Assembly (NCBI RefSeq): GCF_040833995.1
Contig: NZ_CP162137.1
Coordinates: forward strand, 1,453,001 to 1,517,000
DNA: 64,000 nt
Direction of reading: 5' to 3'
Source: Leptospira sp. WS58.C1
Lineage (GTDB): Bacteria; Spirochaetota; Leptospiria; Leptospirales; Leptospiraceae
Shown: one piece after another, positions 43,328 through 52,909 of the stretch
Layout of the letters: every line of letters starts with the position of its first letter
How positions within the stretch are numbered: the first letter of the stretch is position 1
Program-made: the position numbers and the translations under genes
The notes under the pieces: model-generated
The model's input: only the letters and a program-made list of their open reading frames with translations
Told to the model about the DNA's origin: nothing
Database searches by the model: none

Positions 43328-44698
43328 ATGAAGTATAAGTCTCAAAAAATTGCGTATTGGTTCTTTGCTACCTGTATGCTCTTATTGTCCTTGCAAATAG
43401 TTTATGGATTCGTGATGGGATTCGCGAGAATGGGCTTCGATGTTCTGCATGATTGGATACCGTTCAATGCCGCCAGGGCTACACATACGAATCTATTGGT
43501 AGTTTGGTTACTGACAGGTTTTATGGGTGCAGCGCATTATATTATTCCTGACGAATCCGACAGAGAGATCTATTCCGTAAAACTTGCTTATATCCAGCTC
43601 ATCTCACTCATCATCGTGGGAGTAGTGTCCATCATCGGATTCCATTTGAATTTCTGGGAAGGAAGAAAGTTTTTAGAGATCCCTCGTCCTTTGGATTATC
43701 TTGTGGTAGTTAACGTTCTATTATTCCTTTTTAATATAGGAATGACTGTTTGGAAAGGGAAACGATATACTACAACTTCTCTCGTATTGTATTTTGGTCT
43801 TTTTTCCGCGGCGCTTTTGTATCTTCCCGGAATGATCCAATTCAATAGCCAAACTCTAGACTCCTATTTCCGTTGGTGGGTAGTCCATCTTTGGGTAGAA
43901 GGGGTTTGGGAATTGATCATGGGAGGTATCCTTTCTTTCCTTCTGATCAAACTTACGGGGGTGGACAGAGAAGTTATAGAAAAATGGTTGTATGTGATTG
44001 TGGGTTTGACTTTCCTTTCCGGGATCTTGGGAACAGGACACCATTATTATTATATTGGAGTTCCTGAATATTGGAAATGGGTAGGCGGATTTTTCTCTAT
44101 GTTGGAACCTCTTGCATTTCTTGCTATGGCAATGTTTGCAATCTCCATGTATAGAAAAAGCGGAAGGAACCATCCGAATACGATCGCTCTTTTCTGGACC
44201 ATCGGAAGTGCAGTCATGTCTTTCGTGGGAGCGGGCTTTTTAGGATTTGCTCATACTCTTCCTCAGGTAAACTTATACACTCATGGAACGTTGATCACCG
44301 CTATGCACGGCCACCTCGCATTCTGGGGGGCTTATGCGATGATCGTGTTTGCGATCTTAACATATGCAATGCCTTTACTTACGGGCAGAAAACTTTGGAA
44401 TAATCCTACAGGGCTTTTCGCGTTCTGGGCTTCTAATATAGGAATGCTTGGAATGACCGGGGCATTTGCGGTTGCGGGTATCGCGCAGGTTTATTTGGAA
44501 AGAAAACTAGGGCTAGACTTTTTGACCGTACAAAAAGAGATCCAAGTCCACTTCTTAGGTTTGGTACTTGCAGCGCTTGTATTTACCTCGGGGATTATTG
44601 CTTTTATCATAAACTTCGTACGTTTTGGAACTCCTACAGACGAGGCCTTGGGTGCGGAGCAGGCTTCCGGAGAGATTTCTCTTGCTCGTAGATCCTAA
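43328..44698 (+). CDS. norB: Nitric oxide reductase subunit B
   Basis: 456 residues with about twelve membrane helices. Haem and FeB ligands of the NorB family are seen: RATHTNLLVVW and MGAAHYIIP near the N-terminus, HLWVEGVWELIMGG (His and Glu near FeB), GTGHHYYYIG (His pair) and AMHGHLAFWGAY (His pair). It reduces 2 NO to N2O at the membrane. The length fits a cytochrome-c-dependent cNOR rather than the longer quinol type, in keeping with norC upstream. Confidence 0.92.
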   Translation: MKYKSQKIAYWFFATCMLLLSLQIVYGFVMGFARMGFDVLHDWIPFNAARATHTNLLVVWLLTGFMGAAHYIIPDESDREIYSVKLAYIQLISLIIVGVVSIIGFHLNFWEGRKFLEIPRPLDYLVVVNVLLFLFNIGMTVWKGKRYTTTSLVLYFGLFSAALLYLPGMIQFNSQTLDSYFRWWVVHLWVEGVWELIMGGILSFLLIKLTGVDREVIEKWLYVIVGLTFLSGILGTGHHYYYIGVPEYWKWVGGFFSMLEPLAFLAMAMFAISMYRKSGRNHPNTIALFWTIGSAVMSFVGAGFLGFAHTLPQVNLYTHGTLITAMHGHLAFWGAYAMIVFAILTYAMPLLTGRKLWNNPTGLFAFWASNIGMLGMTGAFAVAGIAQVYLERKLGLDFLTVQKEIQVHFLGLVLAALVFTSGIIAFIINFVRFGTPTDEALGAEQASGEISLARRS

Positions 44699-44717
44699 AA
44701 CAGATCATAAAAATGGA

Positions 44718-45506
44718 ATGTATCCGAAAGAAGGCGAACTTCCTTATTATAGGCCGATCGGTCGGGAAATAGAAATATTCGAGCACGCTTATAAGAATAA
44801 ACTTCCGATTCTGCTAAAGGGTCCTACAGGTTGCGGTAAGACCCGTTTTGTGGAATATATGGCTTCTAAATTGGGACTTCCTATGACGAGTGTTTCTTGT
44901 CATGAGGAAACCTCCGCAGTGGATCTACTCGGAAGGTTTTTGATCCAAGGTTCGGAAACTGTTTGGCAGGACGGGCCCTTGACAAGGAGCGTTCGGTCCG
45001 GAGGAATATTATATATAGATGAAATAGCCGAGGCAAGACCGGATACGATCGTTTCCATCCATCCTTTGACGGATCATAGACGGGAAATTTTTATAGATAG
45101 AAAGAATGAAAATCTGAAAGCTCCGGATTCTTTCGTTCTGGTCGCTTCTTATAACCCGGGTTACCAAAGAGGTTGGAAGGAATTAAAACCTTCCACAAGA
45201 CAAAGATTTATCTCCATCCAATTCGATTATCCGGATCCGGAAACTGAAAGCGAGATCTTGTGTCGGGAAACTGGAATTTCCTCTTCTATCTCTTCTAAAC
45301 TTGTAAAGTTAGCGGAGAAGATCCGAAATCTGACCGAGTTAGGATTATTGGAATCTTGTTCTACAAGACTACTTGTAGACGCCGCAAAATTGATCTCGAC
45401 CGGTTTACCTTCTCGTTTGTCCTGCGAAGTTGCGATAGTGCAACCATTAAGCGACGATCCGGATACGATACGTTCCTTAAAAGATCTGGTCTCTTTGATG
45501 ATCTGA
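44718..45506 (+). CDS. norQ: NorQ, MoxR-type AAA+ ATPase
   Basis: About 263 residues from the ATG at 44718. A TTG at 44682 with GGAGAG upstream, overlapping norB, is a credible alternative start. Walker A is LLKGPTGCGKTRFVEYMA and Walker B is GILYIDEIAEARPD. The pattern YYRPIGREIEIFEHAYKN is typical of NorQ/CbbQ. With NorD it inserts the non-haem iron or otherwise activates NorCB. Next gene is norD, 1 bp away. Confidence 0.9.
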   Translation: MYPKEGELPYYRPIGREIEIFEHAYKNKLPILLKGPTGCGKTRFVEYMASKLGLPMTSVSCHEETSAVDLLGRFLIQGSETVWQDGPLTRSVRSGGILYIDEIAEARPDTIVSIHPLTDHRREIFIDRKNENLKAPDSFVLVASYNPGYQRGWKELKPSTRQRFISIQFDYPDPETESEILCRETGISSSISSKLVKLAEKIRNLTELGLLESCSTRLLVDAAKLISTGLPSRLSCEVAIVQPLSDDPDTIRSLKDLVSLMI

Positions 45507-45507
45507 T

Positions 45508-47286
45508 ATGGGTTGGGAAGAATTCATATTCAAAAAAACCTATAATACGGTCCGAGAAATTTTCTCTTCCGAAGAAGATCCATCCTTAAATTATAAAATT
45601 GTAAAACTCTCCGAATTTAAGCCCAGACTTTCTGTTTTGGCAAAGTCTTTGACTGGGGAAAATATAGAAATATTTCCCGCAGAAAAAGAAGGAGGGTTCA
45701 AGGATCAGGTCTTCTTTTTGCCTGGGTCCTATTCTCATGGACCGGATATATCTTCCAATCTTCAATTTTATATATTCAGAATACTTTATATTTCGGAGCA
45801 AAGAAAATTAGGATTTTATTGGAAGAAGGGAGAAAATAAGAATAGAGAAGAATCCTTAAAAGCGGCTTCCCGAACATACCCGCAGGTACTTGCAAGTTTA
45901 GAAAAAAATTATCCGGAAGCAAAATCACTGATTGAGTCCGTGGAAAACACAGAGAAAGAATTCCAGAGATCTGTAATAAAAAATAAGGATTTGGCAGAAG
46001 ATCTTTCCTTACTGCATGGGATCTGGATGTCTTCTTCTATCTCTAAATTAGAAAATCAGATCTCTTCTCAAGAATTATTCACTCAGAAAACAGAAAACGA
46101 TAAGATCGAAACAGAAATAGAAGGTGTAGCGAGAGAAAGAATAGAGACCATCCGGGCGGATTTGAAATCCCAAGAAGATTATACTTTAATGCACCAATTC
46201 GAAAAGGTGGAGACCGCAGAGGAGTTCCAAGGAAATTGGCGGGACTTTGACGGATCTGATACTTTATCGGAACAAGAAGAAGCCATCCGAGAACTGGATC
46301 TTAGGCATACGGCCCGTTCTAACGAACCCACACATTCCGTTTTTAGGACTGATCTTTTCTCGGGACTATTTGCAGGAGAAGTGGAGAATGGTCGCTCTGA
46401 AGAAAATCCGATCTCTTACGATGAATGGGACTTTAAAAAAAGGAAATATAGAAAAGATCATTGTAAGGTATTTCATAAAAAATTCCCGGATGGGAACCGC
46501 GGCTTTGCACAAAAAATTTTCCAAGAGAATCACAGCACATTAAATTCGCTTCGTTCCAGAATGAATCGATTCTATAATCTCAAAACTTCTCTAAAAAGAC
46601 AACCTTACGGAGAGGATTTGGATCTGGATGCCGCTCTCCAATATTTTTCGGATCTGTCTTGTGGACAGACCCCTAGTGAAAATGTATATTTATCGGATAG
46701 AAAAAGACTGAGAGAAGTTTCTATACTTCTACTTGCGGATATGAGTTTATCCACGGATTCTTATGTGACTAACCAAAGGATCTTGGATGTGGAAAAGACT
46801 TCTTTGGTATTATTCGGACAGATCTGCTCCGAATTCGGGGACCGTTTTAGAATAGATTCGTTTTATTCCAATACCAGAAATCATTGCGATTATTCTAATA
46901 TAAAGAGTTTTGATGAACCTTGGGAGAGATCCAGAGAAAGGATCGGGCTTATGGAAGCCAAAGGTTATACCAGGATTGGACTTGCAATACGACATTCACT
47001 CTCATTGATCCAAACGGAAAAAACCCAAAAACGTTGGATCCTTCTTTTGACGGACGGCAAGCCGAATGATTACGATCGGTACGAAGGAAAATATGGAATA
47101 GAAGACGTAAAAAAAGCGATCCAAGAATGTGAAAGATCGAATGTGGGAGTTTTTGCACTTGCTATTGATAAAAGTGCGAAACAATACCTTCCCGCAATGC
47201 TCGGAAAAGAATCCTATAGGATCTTGCCGAACCCGAAAGAATTGCCGGAAGCCCTAACCGATTTTTTTATCAAACTGGTCCGCTGA
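45508..47286 (+). CDS. norD: NorD, von Willebrand factor A domain protein
   Basis: 592 residues. The C-terminal ~190 residues are a VWA domain with the metal site LLADMSLSTDS (D-x-S-x-S) and WILLLTDGKPNDYDRYEGKY. The N-terminal ~400 residues are charged and weakly conserved, as usual in NorD. It partners with the NorQ ATPase in maturation of nitric oxide reductase. Position directly after norQ supports this. Confidence 0.88.
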   Translation: MGWEEFIFKKTYNTVREIFSSEEDPSLNYKIVKLSEFKPRLSVLAKSLTGENIEIFPAEKEGGFKDQVFFLPGSYSHGPDISSNLQFYIFRILYISEQRKLGFYWKKGENKNREESLKAASRTYPQVLASLEKNYPEAKSLIESVENTEKEFQRSVIKNKDLAEDLSLLHGIWMSSSISKLENQISSQELFTQKTENDKIETEIEGVARERIETIRADLKSQEDYTLMHQFEKVETAEEFQGNWRDFDGSDTLSEQEEAIRELDLRHTARSNEPTHSVFRTDLFSGLFAGEVENGRSEENPISYDEWDFKKRKYRKDHCKVFHKKFPDGNRGFAQKIFQENHSTLNSLRSRMNRFYNLKTSLKRQPYGEDLDLDAALQYFSDLSCGQTPSENVYLSDRKRLREVSILLLADMSLSTDSYVTNQRILDVEKTSLVLFGQICSEFGDRFRIDSFYSNTRNHCDYSNIKSFDEPWERSRERIGLMEAKGYTRIGLAIRHSLSLIQTEKTQKRWILLLTDGKPNDYDRYEGKYGIEDVKKAIQECERSNVGVFALAIDKSAKQYLPAMLGKESYRILPNPKELPEALTDFFIKLVR

Positions 47287-47343
47287 ACCTGAAACCCGCA
47301 AAGTGTATTAGTAATAATTAATGTTTATGGAATGGAGTAAATT

Positions 47344-47811
47344 GTGAAAAAAATTCCCTTAGGGTTGATCTCTTTAGTATTATGGGGGATCTCCGCTTCT
47401 ATCTTTTTGTATTTTTTCTTTTCAGGAAATGTATCCGAATCCATAGACGGAAGGGTTGCGATCCACCTGAATCCGCAAGAGAGAAATTTAGTCCTAACAG
47501 AGATGAGGGGATTACTTGCTTCCGTGAATGGGATCGTTTCCGCGTTGGCTGAAGATGATTATAAAAAGGCGGAATTGGCTGCTTCTGCCAGTGGAATGGA
47601 AATGGTAAAAAAACTGGAAGACGAGGAAAAAACGATCCTTCTGAAATTACCGATCGAATTCAAACAATTAGGATTCGGAACTCATGATCAATTCGATAAG
47701 ATCGCAGAAGATCTAAGACAAAAGAAAGAACCTAAAATGATCCTGAAAGAATTGGATAAACTCACCCAAAATTGTGTTCGATGCCATGCAACGTATAAAA
47801 TAGCGCTTTAG
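47344..47811 (+). CDS. Cytochrome c'-like haem protein
   Basis: 155 residues from a GTG with GGAG 8 bp upstream. An N-terminal hydrophobic segment (LISLVLWGISASIFLYFFF) anchors or exports it. The rest is helical, with a single CVRCH at the C-terminal end, as in the four-helix cytochrome c'/c556 group. Some members bind NO. Last in the nor cluster, it could buffer NO or donate electrons. It is 57 bp after norD, so probably the same transcript. Confidence 0.65.
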   Translation: MKKIPLGLISLVLWGISASIFLYFFFSGNVSESIDGRVAIHLNPQERNLVLTEMRGLLASVNGIVSALAEDDYKKAELAASASGMEMVKKLEDEEKTILLKLPIEFKQLGFGTHDQFDKIAEDLRQKKEPKMILKELDKLTQNCVRCHATYKIAL

Positions 47812-47881
47812 ATTAATATAAAGATCAACTAAAACCGAAAGAATGTTCTCGATCTTAGTCGATCTTCCGCAAGTTATGATC

Positions 47882-48370
47882 TTAGTGAACCGCTTTCATG
47901 AGCTCTACCAATTGGTCAAGAGCCGCGTTCCATCCCTCGTGGAAACCCATCTCTTCGTGTTTTTTTCTAGTTTCTTCGTCTTTATGACGGGCAAGGACGT
48001 GATACTTGGTTCCATTACCATGTTTTTCTAATGTAAGGATCGCGGTAAAAAATCCGCCGCTGGCTGTAGGTTTAAAACCCGGCTCGAAAATATCGGTGAA
48101 TACAAGCTTTTCGTTTTCAACTATATCCAAAAAACAACCGTTATTCGGGAATTCTTGTCCTTCCGGAGACAACATAGTAGTGCGGAAGATCCCGCCCGGT
48201 CTAAGATCGATCTCACAATCTACGGTTTTCCAAGGGGCAGGGGTAAACCATTTCAGGATATGTTCCGGAGTGGTCCATGCTTTCCAAACCAGTTCTCTTG
48301 GAACGTCTACGATCCTTTCCAGAACAAGATCTGTTTTTGGGTCCGGTTGGTAATAATTAGTTTTTGCCAT
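47882..48370 (-). CDS. AHSA1/SRPBCC domain protein
   Basis: 162 residues, with GGAG before the ATG. The START-like fold signature is present: [20 protein letters not shown], then [13 protein letters not shown] and [14 protein letters not shown] at the end. Such proteins bind hydrophobic ligands or have poorly defined roles. It overlaps the upstream arsR gene by 14 bp, a very common ArsR-AHSA1 pairing. Ligand unknown. Confidence 0.8.
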   Translation of the reverse strand: MAKTNYYQPDPKTDLVLERIVDVPRELVWKAWTTPEHILKWFTPAPWKTVDCEIDLRPGGIFRTTMLSPEGQEFPNNGCFLDIVENEKLVFTDIFEPGFKPTASGGFFTAILTLEKHGNGTKYHVLARHKDEETRKKHEEMGFHEGWNAALDQLVELMKAVH

Positions 48371-48704
48371 TTTCTTTCTCCTTCATTTCAAGTAAGTAAC
48401 TGTCCAGTTGGTTTAGCCTTCTGTCCCAGAGGGTGCGTTGTCTAACGAACCAATCTTCTCCCGCTTTCATGGTCTCTTGGGTAAGTTTATAAGTCCTTAC
48501 CCGGCCCACTTTTTCGGAACGAACAAGAGAACAATCTTCCAACACACCCAAATGTTGCATCAAAGAAGGAAGAGCCATTTTGAAGGGTTCCGCCAATTCT
48601 CCGACTGTCGCAGGCCCCATGCTCAAACGTTCTAAAATGGACCTTCTTGTAGGGTCCCCCAGAGCATGAAACATATGATCCAGACTGTTGCTATACTTAG
48701 GCAC
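48357..48704 (-). CDS. ArsR family transcriptional regulator (paired with AHSA1)
   Basis: 115 residues from a GTG. The winged helix reads [17 protein letters not shown], then [19 protein letters not shown] and [16 protein letters not shown]. There are no clear metal-binding Cys, so it is of the non-metal type paired with AHSA1 proteins. Two palindromes, one overlapping the start codon and one just upstream, are probable self-operators. Confidence 0.85.
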   Translation of the reverse strand: MPKYSNSLDHMFHALGDPTRRSILERLSMGPATVGELAEPFKMALPSLMQHLGVLEDCSLVRSEKVGRVRTYKLTQETMKAGEDWFVRQRTLWDRRLNQLDSYLLEMKEKENGKN

Positions 48705-48712
48705 TTGCCTAA
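48697..48712. promoter_or_regulatory. ArsR operator 1 (overlaps arsR start)
   Basis: TTAGGCACTTGCCTAA: 7-bp perfect arms around CT, covering the GTG start codon (48702-48704). Confidence 0.6.
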
Positions 48713-48729
48713 CTATAGCATAGAAATAA

Positions 48730-48749
48730 ACTTAGGTAAATACCTAAGT
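48730..48749. promoter_or_regulatory. ArsR operator 2
   Basis: ACTTAGGTAAATACCTAAGT: 9-bp perfect arms around AA, sharing the TTAGGnA half-site with operator 1. Confidence 0.65.
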
Positions 48750-49093
48750 ATGAAAAAAGTAAGAATTTAAGAAAAAAAATTCAGTTTCTGCCCAAGCGGT
48801 TTTCAACCATTCGACTCGTAAGTTTACTTCGGATTTTGTTTGAAGGAAAGAACATTTGTTGTAATTTGATTTTCCCCGTTTGAAATTTTTTACCTTGGTG
48901 AAATATAATAAATATCTAATGTTTACGATCTTAGGAAATTAAGGAATAAAGGTATCCCAAGTCGAAAAGGAAAACCGGATAATTTTCGAAGATCCCTCGA
49001 ATGAGGGAGAAGAGTTTTTCAAAAATTTCAATTTGATTTTTAAAATATTATAAATGAGTTGTAATACATCCTACGATTAAATGTAAATATTTT
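48750..49093. other. Divergent intergenic region, AT-rich
   Basis: No gene seen. It separates the minus-strand arsR from the plus-strand FG-GAP gene. A small hairpin (TCCCTC at 48993-48998, GAGGGA at 49003-49008) is present. No convincing -35/-10 pair was found. Confidence 0.35.
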
Positions 49094-51004
49094 TTGGTGC
49101 GAATATTTCCGAAACTAACTACCGGTAATTTTCTTTTTTATAAAAGACTTACGGAAAATCTTAACTCGCCTGTTTTATTTTTGCAAAAAAAAATCCGCTA
49201 CGGGGCTTCAGCTTTTCTCTTTTTCTTTTTTGGATCCTGCTCGTTTCAATCCATGAATCTCGCCTTCGAAGCAATGCTTGAAGCCCAGATCGCTTGTTTA
49301 GTTGCCGGCGATACCTGTGTAGATGCAAGTATCTCTCCTCCGCCTACCGATATAACGGCTCCTACCGTCACGATCACAAATCTTCCTAGTTCCGGAAGGC
49401 CTACAGTAGAAACTGGATTTCTAAAAGGAACTTCTTCAGATGATATCTTGGTCTCCGTCGTGCAGATTAGTATCGATGGAGGGACTTATACTGCCGCGAC
49501 AGGAACGACTAGTTGGAGTTTTGCGTTGCCTACCGGTTCCTCCACCTGGAGACATGGTTCTTTACATTCGATCAATATTAGAAGTGTGGATTCGAGTGCA
49601 AATGTTTCCACAGTCTTAAGCCTGAATATTAGGAAAGGATATAATCGAGATCTTAACGGGGACGGTTATGCCGACGTAGTCGTCATGGCTCCTGGAGCTG
49701 CTTCCGGAATGGGAGTGGCTTATATTTTTAACGGTGGAGCTTCCGGGGTGGCAGCGACAACCACGAGCGCGGCGGACCATTCTATCACAGGACAAGGAAG
49801 AATGGGATACACTTCCGCGATGGGAGATGTAAACGGAGACGGTTTCGGAGATCTGGCGATCGGAGCTTCCGATTATTCAGGTTTACAAGGGATCACTTAT
49901 ATATTTCACGGAAGTACTTCCGGTATTGTTGCGAATACGGCCGCGGGTGCAAACCGGATCTTAACTTATACAGGTTCAAACGAATTCGGTTATGCGATCT
50001 CATTAGGGGATGTGAATGGGGATGGATACGATGATCTAGCCAATGGCGCGTATCGTGTTTCCGGATTTTCCGGACTCGCATTTATTTATTATAGTACCGG
50101 ATCCGGAGGGATCTCCTCCACCGCAGGGAATACTATTTCAGGTCCAGGCGGAAGTAATTTTGCCTGTGGGATCGGCCTTGGAGATATTAATGGAGACGGC
50201 TTTTCGGATCTGATCGTCGGAGGAAATGCATACTCGGCTTCCGCCGGAGGAGTTTGGATCTTCCATAGTAGTGGATCTGCGGGAGTTACGGTAAATTCAT
50301 ATACATTAGCAAATACTGTTATAGTTGGAGAGACTACGAGTAATTTTGGGATTCGTATCTATACGGGAGATGTAAACGGAGATGGATATGCGGATCTGGC
50401 TGTAGGCGCTCCTCAGTACAGCGGTTTTTTTGGAAGAAGTTATGTATTCAATAGCACCGGAACTACAAGTGGGATTACCGTCGCTGCGGCAACGAGTGCA
50501 AATACTATAGTCAGCGGTTTCTCTTTCAGCGCTGTGGGAATGTCGATAGCGATGGGAGATGTAAACGGAGATGGATATGACGACTTTGCTACAGGCGCCA
50601 CTAGTTATTCCGCTACGCAAGGAAGAGTTTATATAAATTTAAGCGATGGGACCCAGGTTTCAAACGGTTCCGTAAATCTAATTGATGGGCAATCTTCTAA
50701 TCATGCTTTCGGTAATGCCGTAATGATCTCGGATATAAATGGAGACGGGCTGGGAGATCTATTGGCGGGAGCATATTTCTATCCGGATGGAGTTGCGTTG
50801 TCTGGGCGCACTTATATTTTTCATAGTTTCGGTTCCGGGTATCTTGCGACAAGCGCAAGTTCCGCAAATACGATTATCTCGGGGAGCACAGGAAGCGAAT
50901 TCGGAAGTAATCTGGTGGATGCAAATTTTCCGAAGGACCTATTCCCTAAATTTTTAGGGGTTTGGACCTTCGGAAGTTTAGAAACGTATAGGATCCAAAT
51001 TTAA
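49094..51004 (+). CDS. FG-GAP (integrin-alpha-like) seven-repeat lipoprotein
   Basis: Up to 636 residues; no ATG precedes the signal, and the true start may be the TTG at 49181. The signal AFLFFFFGSC ends in a Cys that fits a loose spirochaetal lipobox. A Ser/Thr-rich region with an Ig-like stretch follows (about 90-185). Then come seven repeats with calcium loops D-x-N-G-D-G-x-x-D, such as DLNGDGYADVVV and DVNGDGFGDLAIG. Seven FG-GAP repeats form a seven-bladed propeller in integrins. It is probably a surface lipoprotein; ligand unknown. Confidence 0.75.
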   Translation: MVRIFPKLTTGNFLFYKRLTENLNSPVLFLQKKIRYGASAFLFFFFGSCSFQSMNLAFEAMLEAQIACLVAGDTCVDASISPPPTDITAPTVTITNLPSSGRPTVETGFLKGTSSDDILVSVVQISIDGGTYTAATGTTSWSFALPTGSSTWRHGSLHSINIRSVDSSANVSTVLSLNIRKGYNRDLNGDGYADVVVMAPGAASGMGVAYIFNGGASGVAATTTSAADHSITGQGRMGYTSAMGDVNGDGFGDLAIGASDYSGLQGITYIFHGSTSGIVANTAAGANRILTYTGSNEFGYAISLGDVNGDGYDDLANGAYRVSGFSGLAFIYYSTGSGGISSTAGNTISGPGGSNFACGIGLGDINGDGFSDLIVGGNAYSASAGGVWIFHSSGSAGVTVNSYTLANTVIVGETTSNFGIRIYTGDVNGDGYADLAVGAPQYSGFFGRSYVFNSTGTTSGITVAAATSANTIVSGFSFSAVGMSIAMGDVNGDGYDDFATGATSYSATQGRVYINLSDGTQVSNGSVNLIDGQSSNHAFGNAVMISDINGDGLGDLLAGAYFYPDGVALSGRTYIFHSFGSGYLATSASSANTIISGSTGSEFGSNLVDANFPKDLFPKFLGVWTFGSLETYRIQI

Positions 51005-51017
51005 GAAAATCGAATAT

Positions 51018-51800
51018 TTAAGCGAGTTTCGGTCTTCTTTTTTCCTTTAAAGCGCTCATCGCTTCCAACAAATTTGCCACAACTTTCGGATCTTCGAAAC
51101 TACTTTTGGTAAATTCCAATTGGGATTCGAATTTGTCATTGATCTCTTTGTTGATCGCGGCCTTGGTCCTTCTATAAGCGCTGGGAGCGATCGCCATAAC
51201 TTCATCCAATTTTTTCAGCACAAGTTTGCGCAAATCTTCCTTATTTTCGGCAGTTTCATTGATCAAAGAAATTTCCTTCGCTTCTCCCGCCTTATAAGCG
51301 GTTCCTAAAAGACAAACTTCGTTTAGATATTCCGATTTAACGGTGATCTTTAATTTATCAACGAAACTGATCGGAAGAGGAAGTCCAACAAGAACCTCGG
51401 TAAATGCGATCCTTGCCTTACCTTCTAACATAAATTTGAAATCGCAAGCAAGAGTCATAACAGCGCCGCCTCCCATCGCATAACCGGTAACTTCTGCAAT
51501 CAACGGTTTTCCGAAACTCAAAAGTTTACCAAACAGGATCACGATCTGGCCCATCTCTGCGGTGAGTTTTTCTCTGGGGGTATTTAGAATATTCTCCGCA
51601 TCGATTCCATTGGAAAAAAATTTAGGATTGTCGGAACTCAAAAGGACGGCACGGATATTATCGTCCTTGTCGATCTCGGCCAAGATATTTTCCAATTCTA
51701 TCATATTCTCTCTTGTCAAAGAATTCTGATCGTTAGTTTGTATTTTGATACATTCGGCTCTGCCGTTTTTTAATTGGATAGGTTCCCGCAAATAGTTCAT
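51018..51800 (-). CDS. Enoyl-CoA hydratase/isomerase family protein
   Basis: 260 residues. Crotonase fold signatures are seen: AVLLSSDNPKFFSNGIDAEN and EVTGYAMGGGAVMTLACDF, which form the oxyanion hole and CoA pocket. The usual catalytic Glu of hydratases is not obvious after the glycine-rich loop (ALVGLP-type region reads EVLVGLPLPIS), so isomerase or another crotonase activity is possible. Confidence 0.75.
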   Translation of the reverse strand: MNYLREPIQLKNGRAECIKIQTNDQNSLTRENMIELENILAEIDKDDNIRAVLLSSDNPKFFSNGIDAENILNTPREKLTAEMGQIVILFGKLLSFGKPLIAEVTGYAMGGGAVMTLACDFKFMLEGKARIAFTEVLVGLPLPISFVDKLKITVKSEYLNEVCLLGTAYKAGEAKEISLINETAENKEDLRKLVLKKLDEVMAIAPSAYRRTKAAINKEINDKFESQLEFTKSSFEDPKVVANLLEAMSALKEKRRPKLA

Positions 51801-51880
51801 AAGGCATGATTAGGAACTCCAACATAAGTGATCCACTCGAATTTTATGGTTTAAATCACAAACTAATCATCTAAAGGAAG

Positions 51881-51986
51881 GCTTTGGCGCCTCCCACCTT
51901 TGGCGGGACCGGGCTTTCCGCTTCGGTCCTTGGACTTTTAAATTATACTATATCAAAAAAAAGGAATATATAATAAAAAGTCCAAG
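51881..51986. repeat. GC-rich block with 11-bp inverted repeat (REP-like?)
   Basis: Bases 51881-51928 are unusually GC-rich for this window. CTTGGACTTTT (51929-51939) and AAAAGTCCAAG (51976-51986) are perfect inverted arms around an AT-rich 36-bp centre. It lies between two minus-strand genes and may be a dispersed intergenic element. Confidence 0.4.
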
Positions 51987-52026
51987 TCCCCCGCTGCAAT
52001 CCCTGGCGCGTTTCTATTTCGGGATA

Positions 52027-52776
52027 TTACCTATAACCTCCGGATGCGCTGATCCTTTCTCCGGTAAGCCAATAAGAATCTTCCGAAGCTAAGAACAATG
52101 CGACTTTCGCGATATCTTCAGGTTGCCCCAGCCTTCCCAAAGGAGTTTTGGAAACGATCGCTTTTTCCATCTCGCTGCCTACCATTCCGATTCTATGCGC
52201 TCCTTCCGTTTCCACACCTCCCGGTGCGATCGTGTTCACTCGGATCTTTTTGGAACTGAGTTCCAATGCCAATACTTGGGAAACTGTATCCAATGCACCT
52301 TTCGTCGAGGCATACACAACGGAATTCGGAACAGGGATCTCGCTCACTATGGAACTGATATTGATCACAGATCCACCTTCCGGAGCGAAATAATTTAGAG
52401 ATTCCTGTGTAGCAAGGATCGGACCTAGAACGTTGGTATTCATCTGTCTATGAAACTGGTCTTCTGTCACCGCTTCTAACGGTGCAAACTCGAATACACC
52501 CGCATTATTCACTAGAATATTCACGGAACCGAACGCCTTCTTCGTTTCTGAAAACAAACGTTTTACGTCGGAAGATTTGGACATATCGCCTTGCACTGCG
52601 ATCGCTTTGCCTCCGCTTTTTTCTATCTCTGCCACAACCTTATCCGCACCTTCCTTGCTGGAAGAATAGTTTACCACCACGGAAGCGCCTGCGGAACCCA
52701 ATGTTTTAGCGATACTAGCCCCAATCCCTTTAGAAGCTCCTGTTACCACCGCGACTTTACCTTTCAACTGACTCAT
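52027..52776 (-). CDS. Short-chain dehydrogenase/reductase
   Basis: 249 residues from the ATG with AGGAGTG upstream; a further in-frame start at 52803 is unlikely. The NAD(P) site VVTGASKGIGASIAKTLGSA, the NNAG motif, and the catalytic Ser in NISSIVSE with YASTK are intact. Classical SDR of the FabG-like type, oxidoreductase of unknown substrate. An arsR gene lies upstream on the same strand and may control it. Confidence 0.88.
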   Translation of the reverse strand: MSQLKGKVAVVTGASKGIGASIAKTLGSAGASVVVNYSSSKEGADKVVAEIEKSGGKAIAVQGDMSKSSDVKRLFSETKKAFGSVNILVNNAGVFEFAPLEAVTEDQFHRQMNTNVLGPILATQESLNYFAPEGGSVINISSIVSEIPVPNSVVYASTKGALDTVSQVLALELSSKKIRVNTIAPGGVETEGAHRIGMVGSEMEKAIVSKTPLGRLGQPEDIAKVALFLASEDSYWLTGERISASGGYR

Positions 52777-52909
52777 AAGATCACTCCTGAATATTCGGAT
52801 CAAATAATTTTATAGTTAGACAAGCATCGAAGTATTAGTTTATGAAATAATTTGATATTTCGATAATTATGAAAATAATGAAGTTGGAATGTGCGTCGGT
52901 CGGTTCGAT

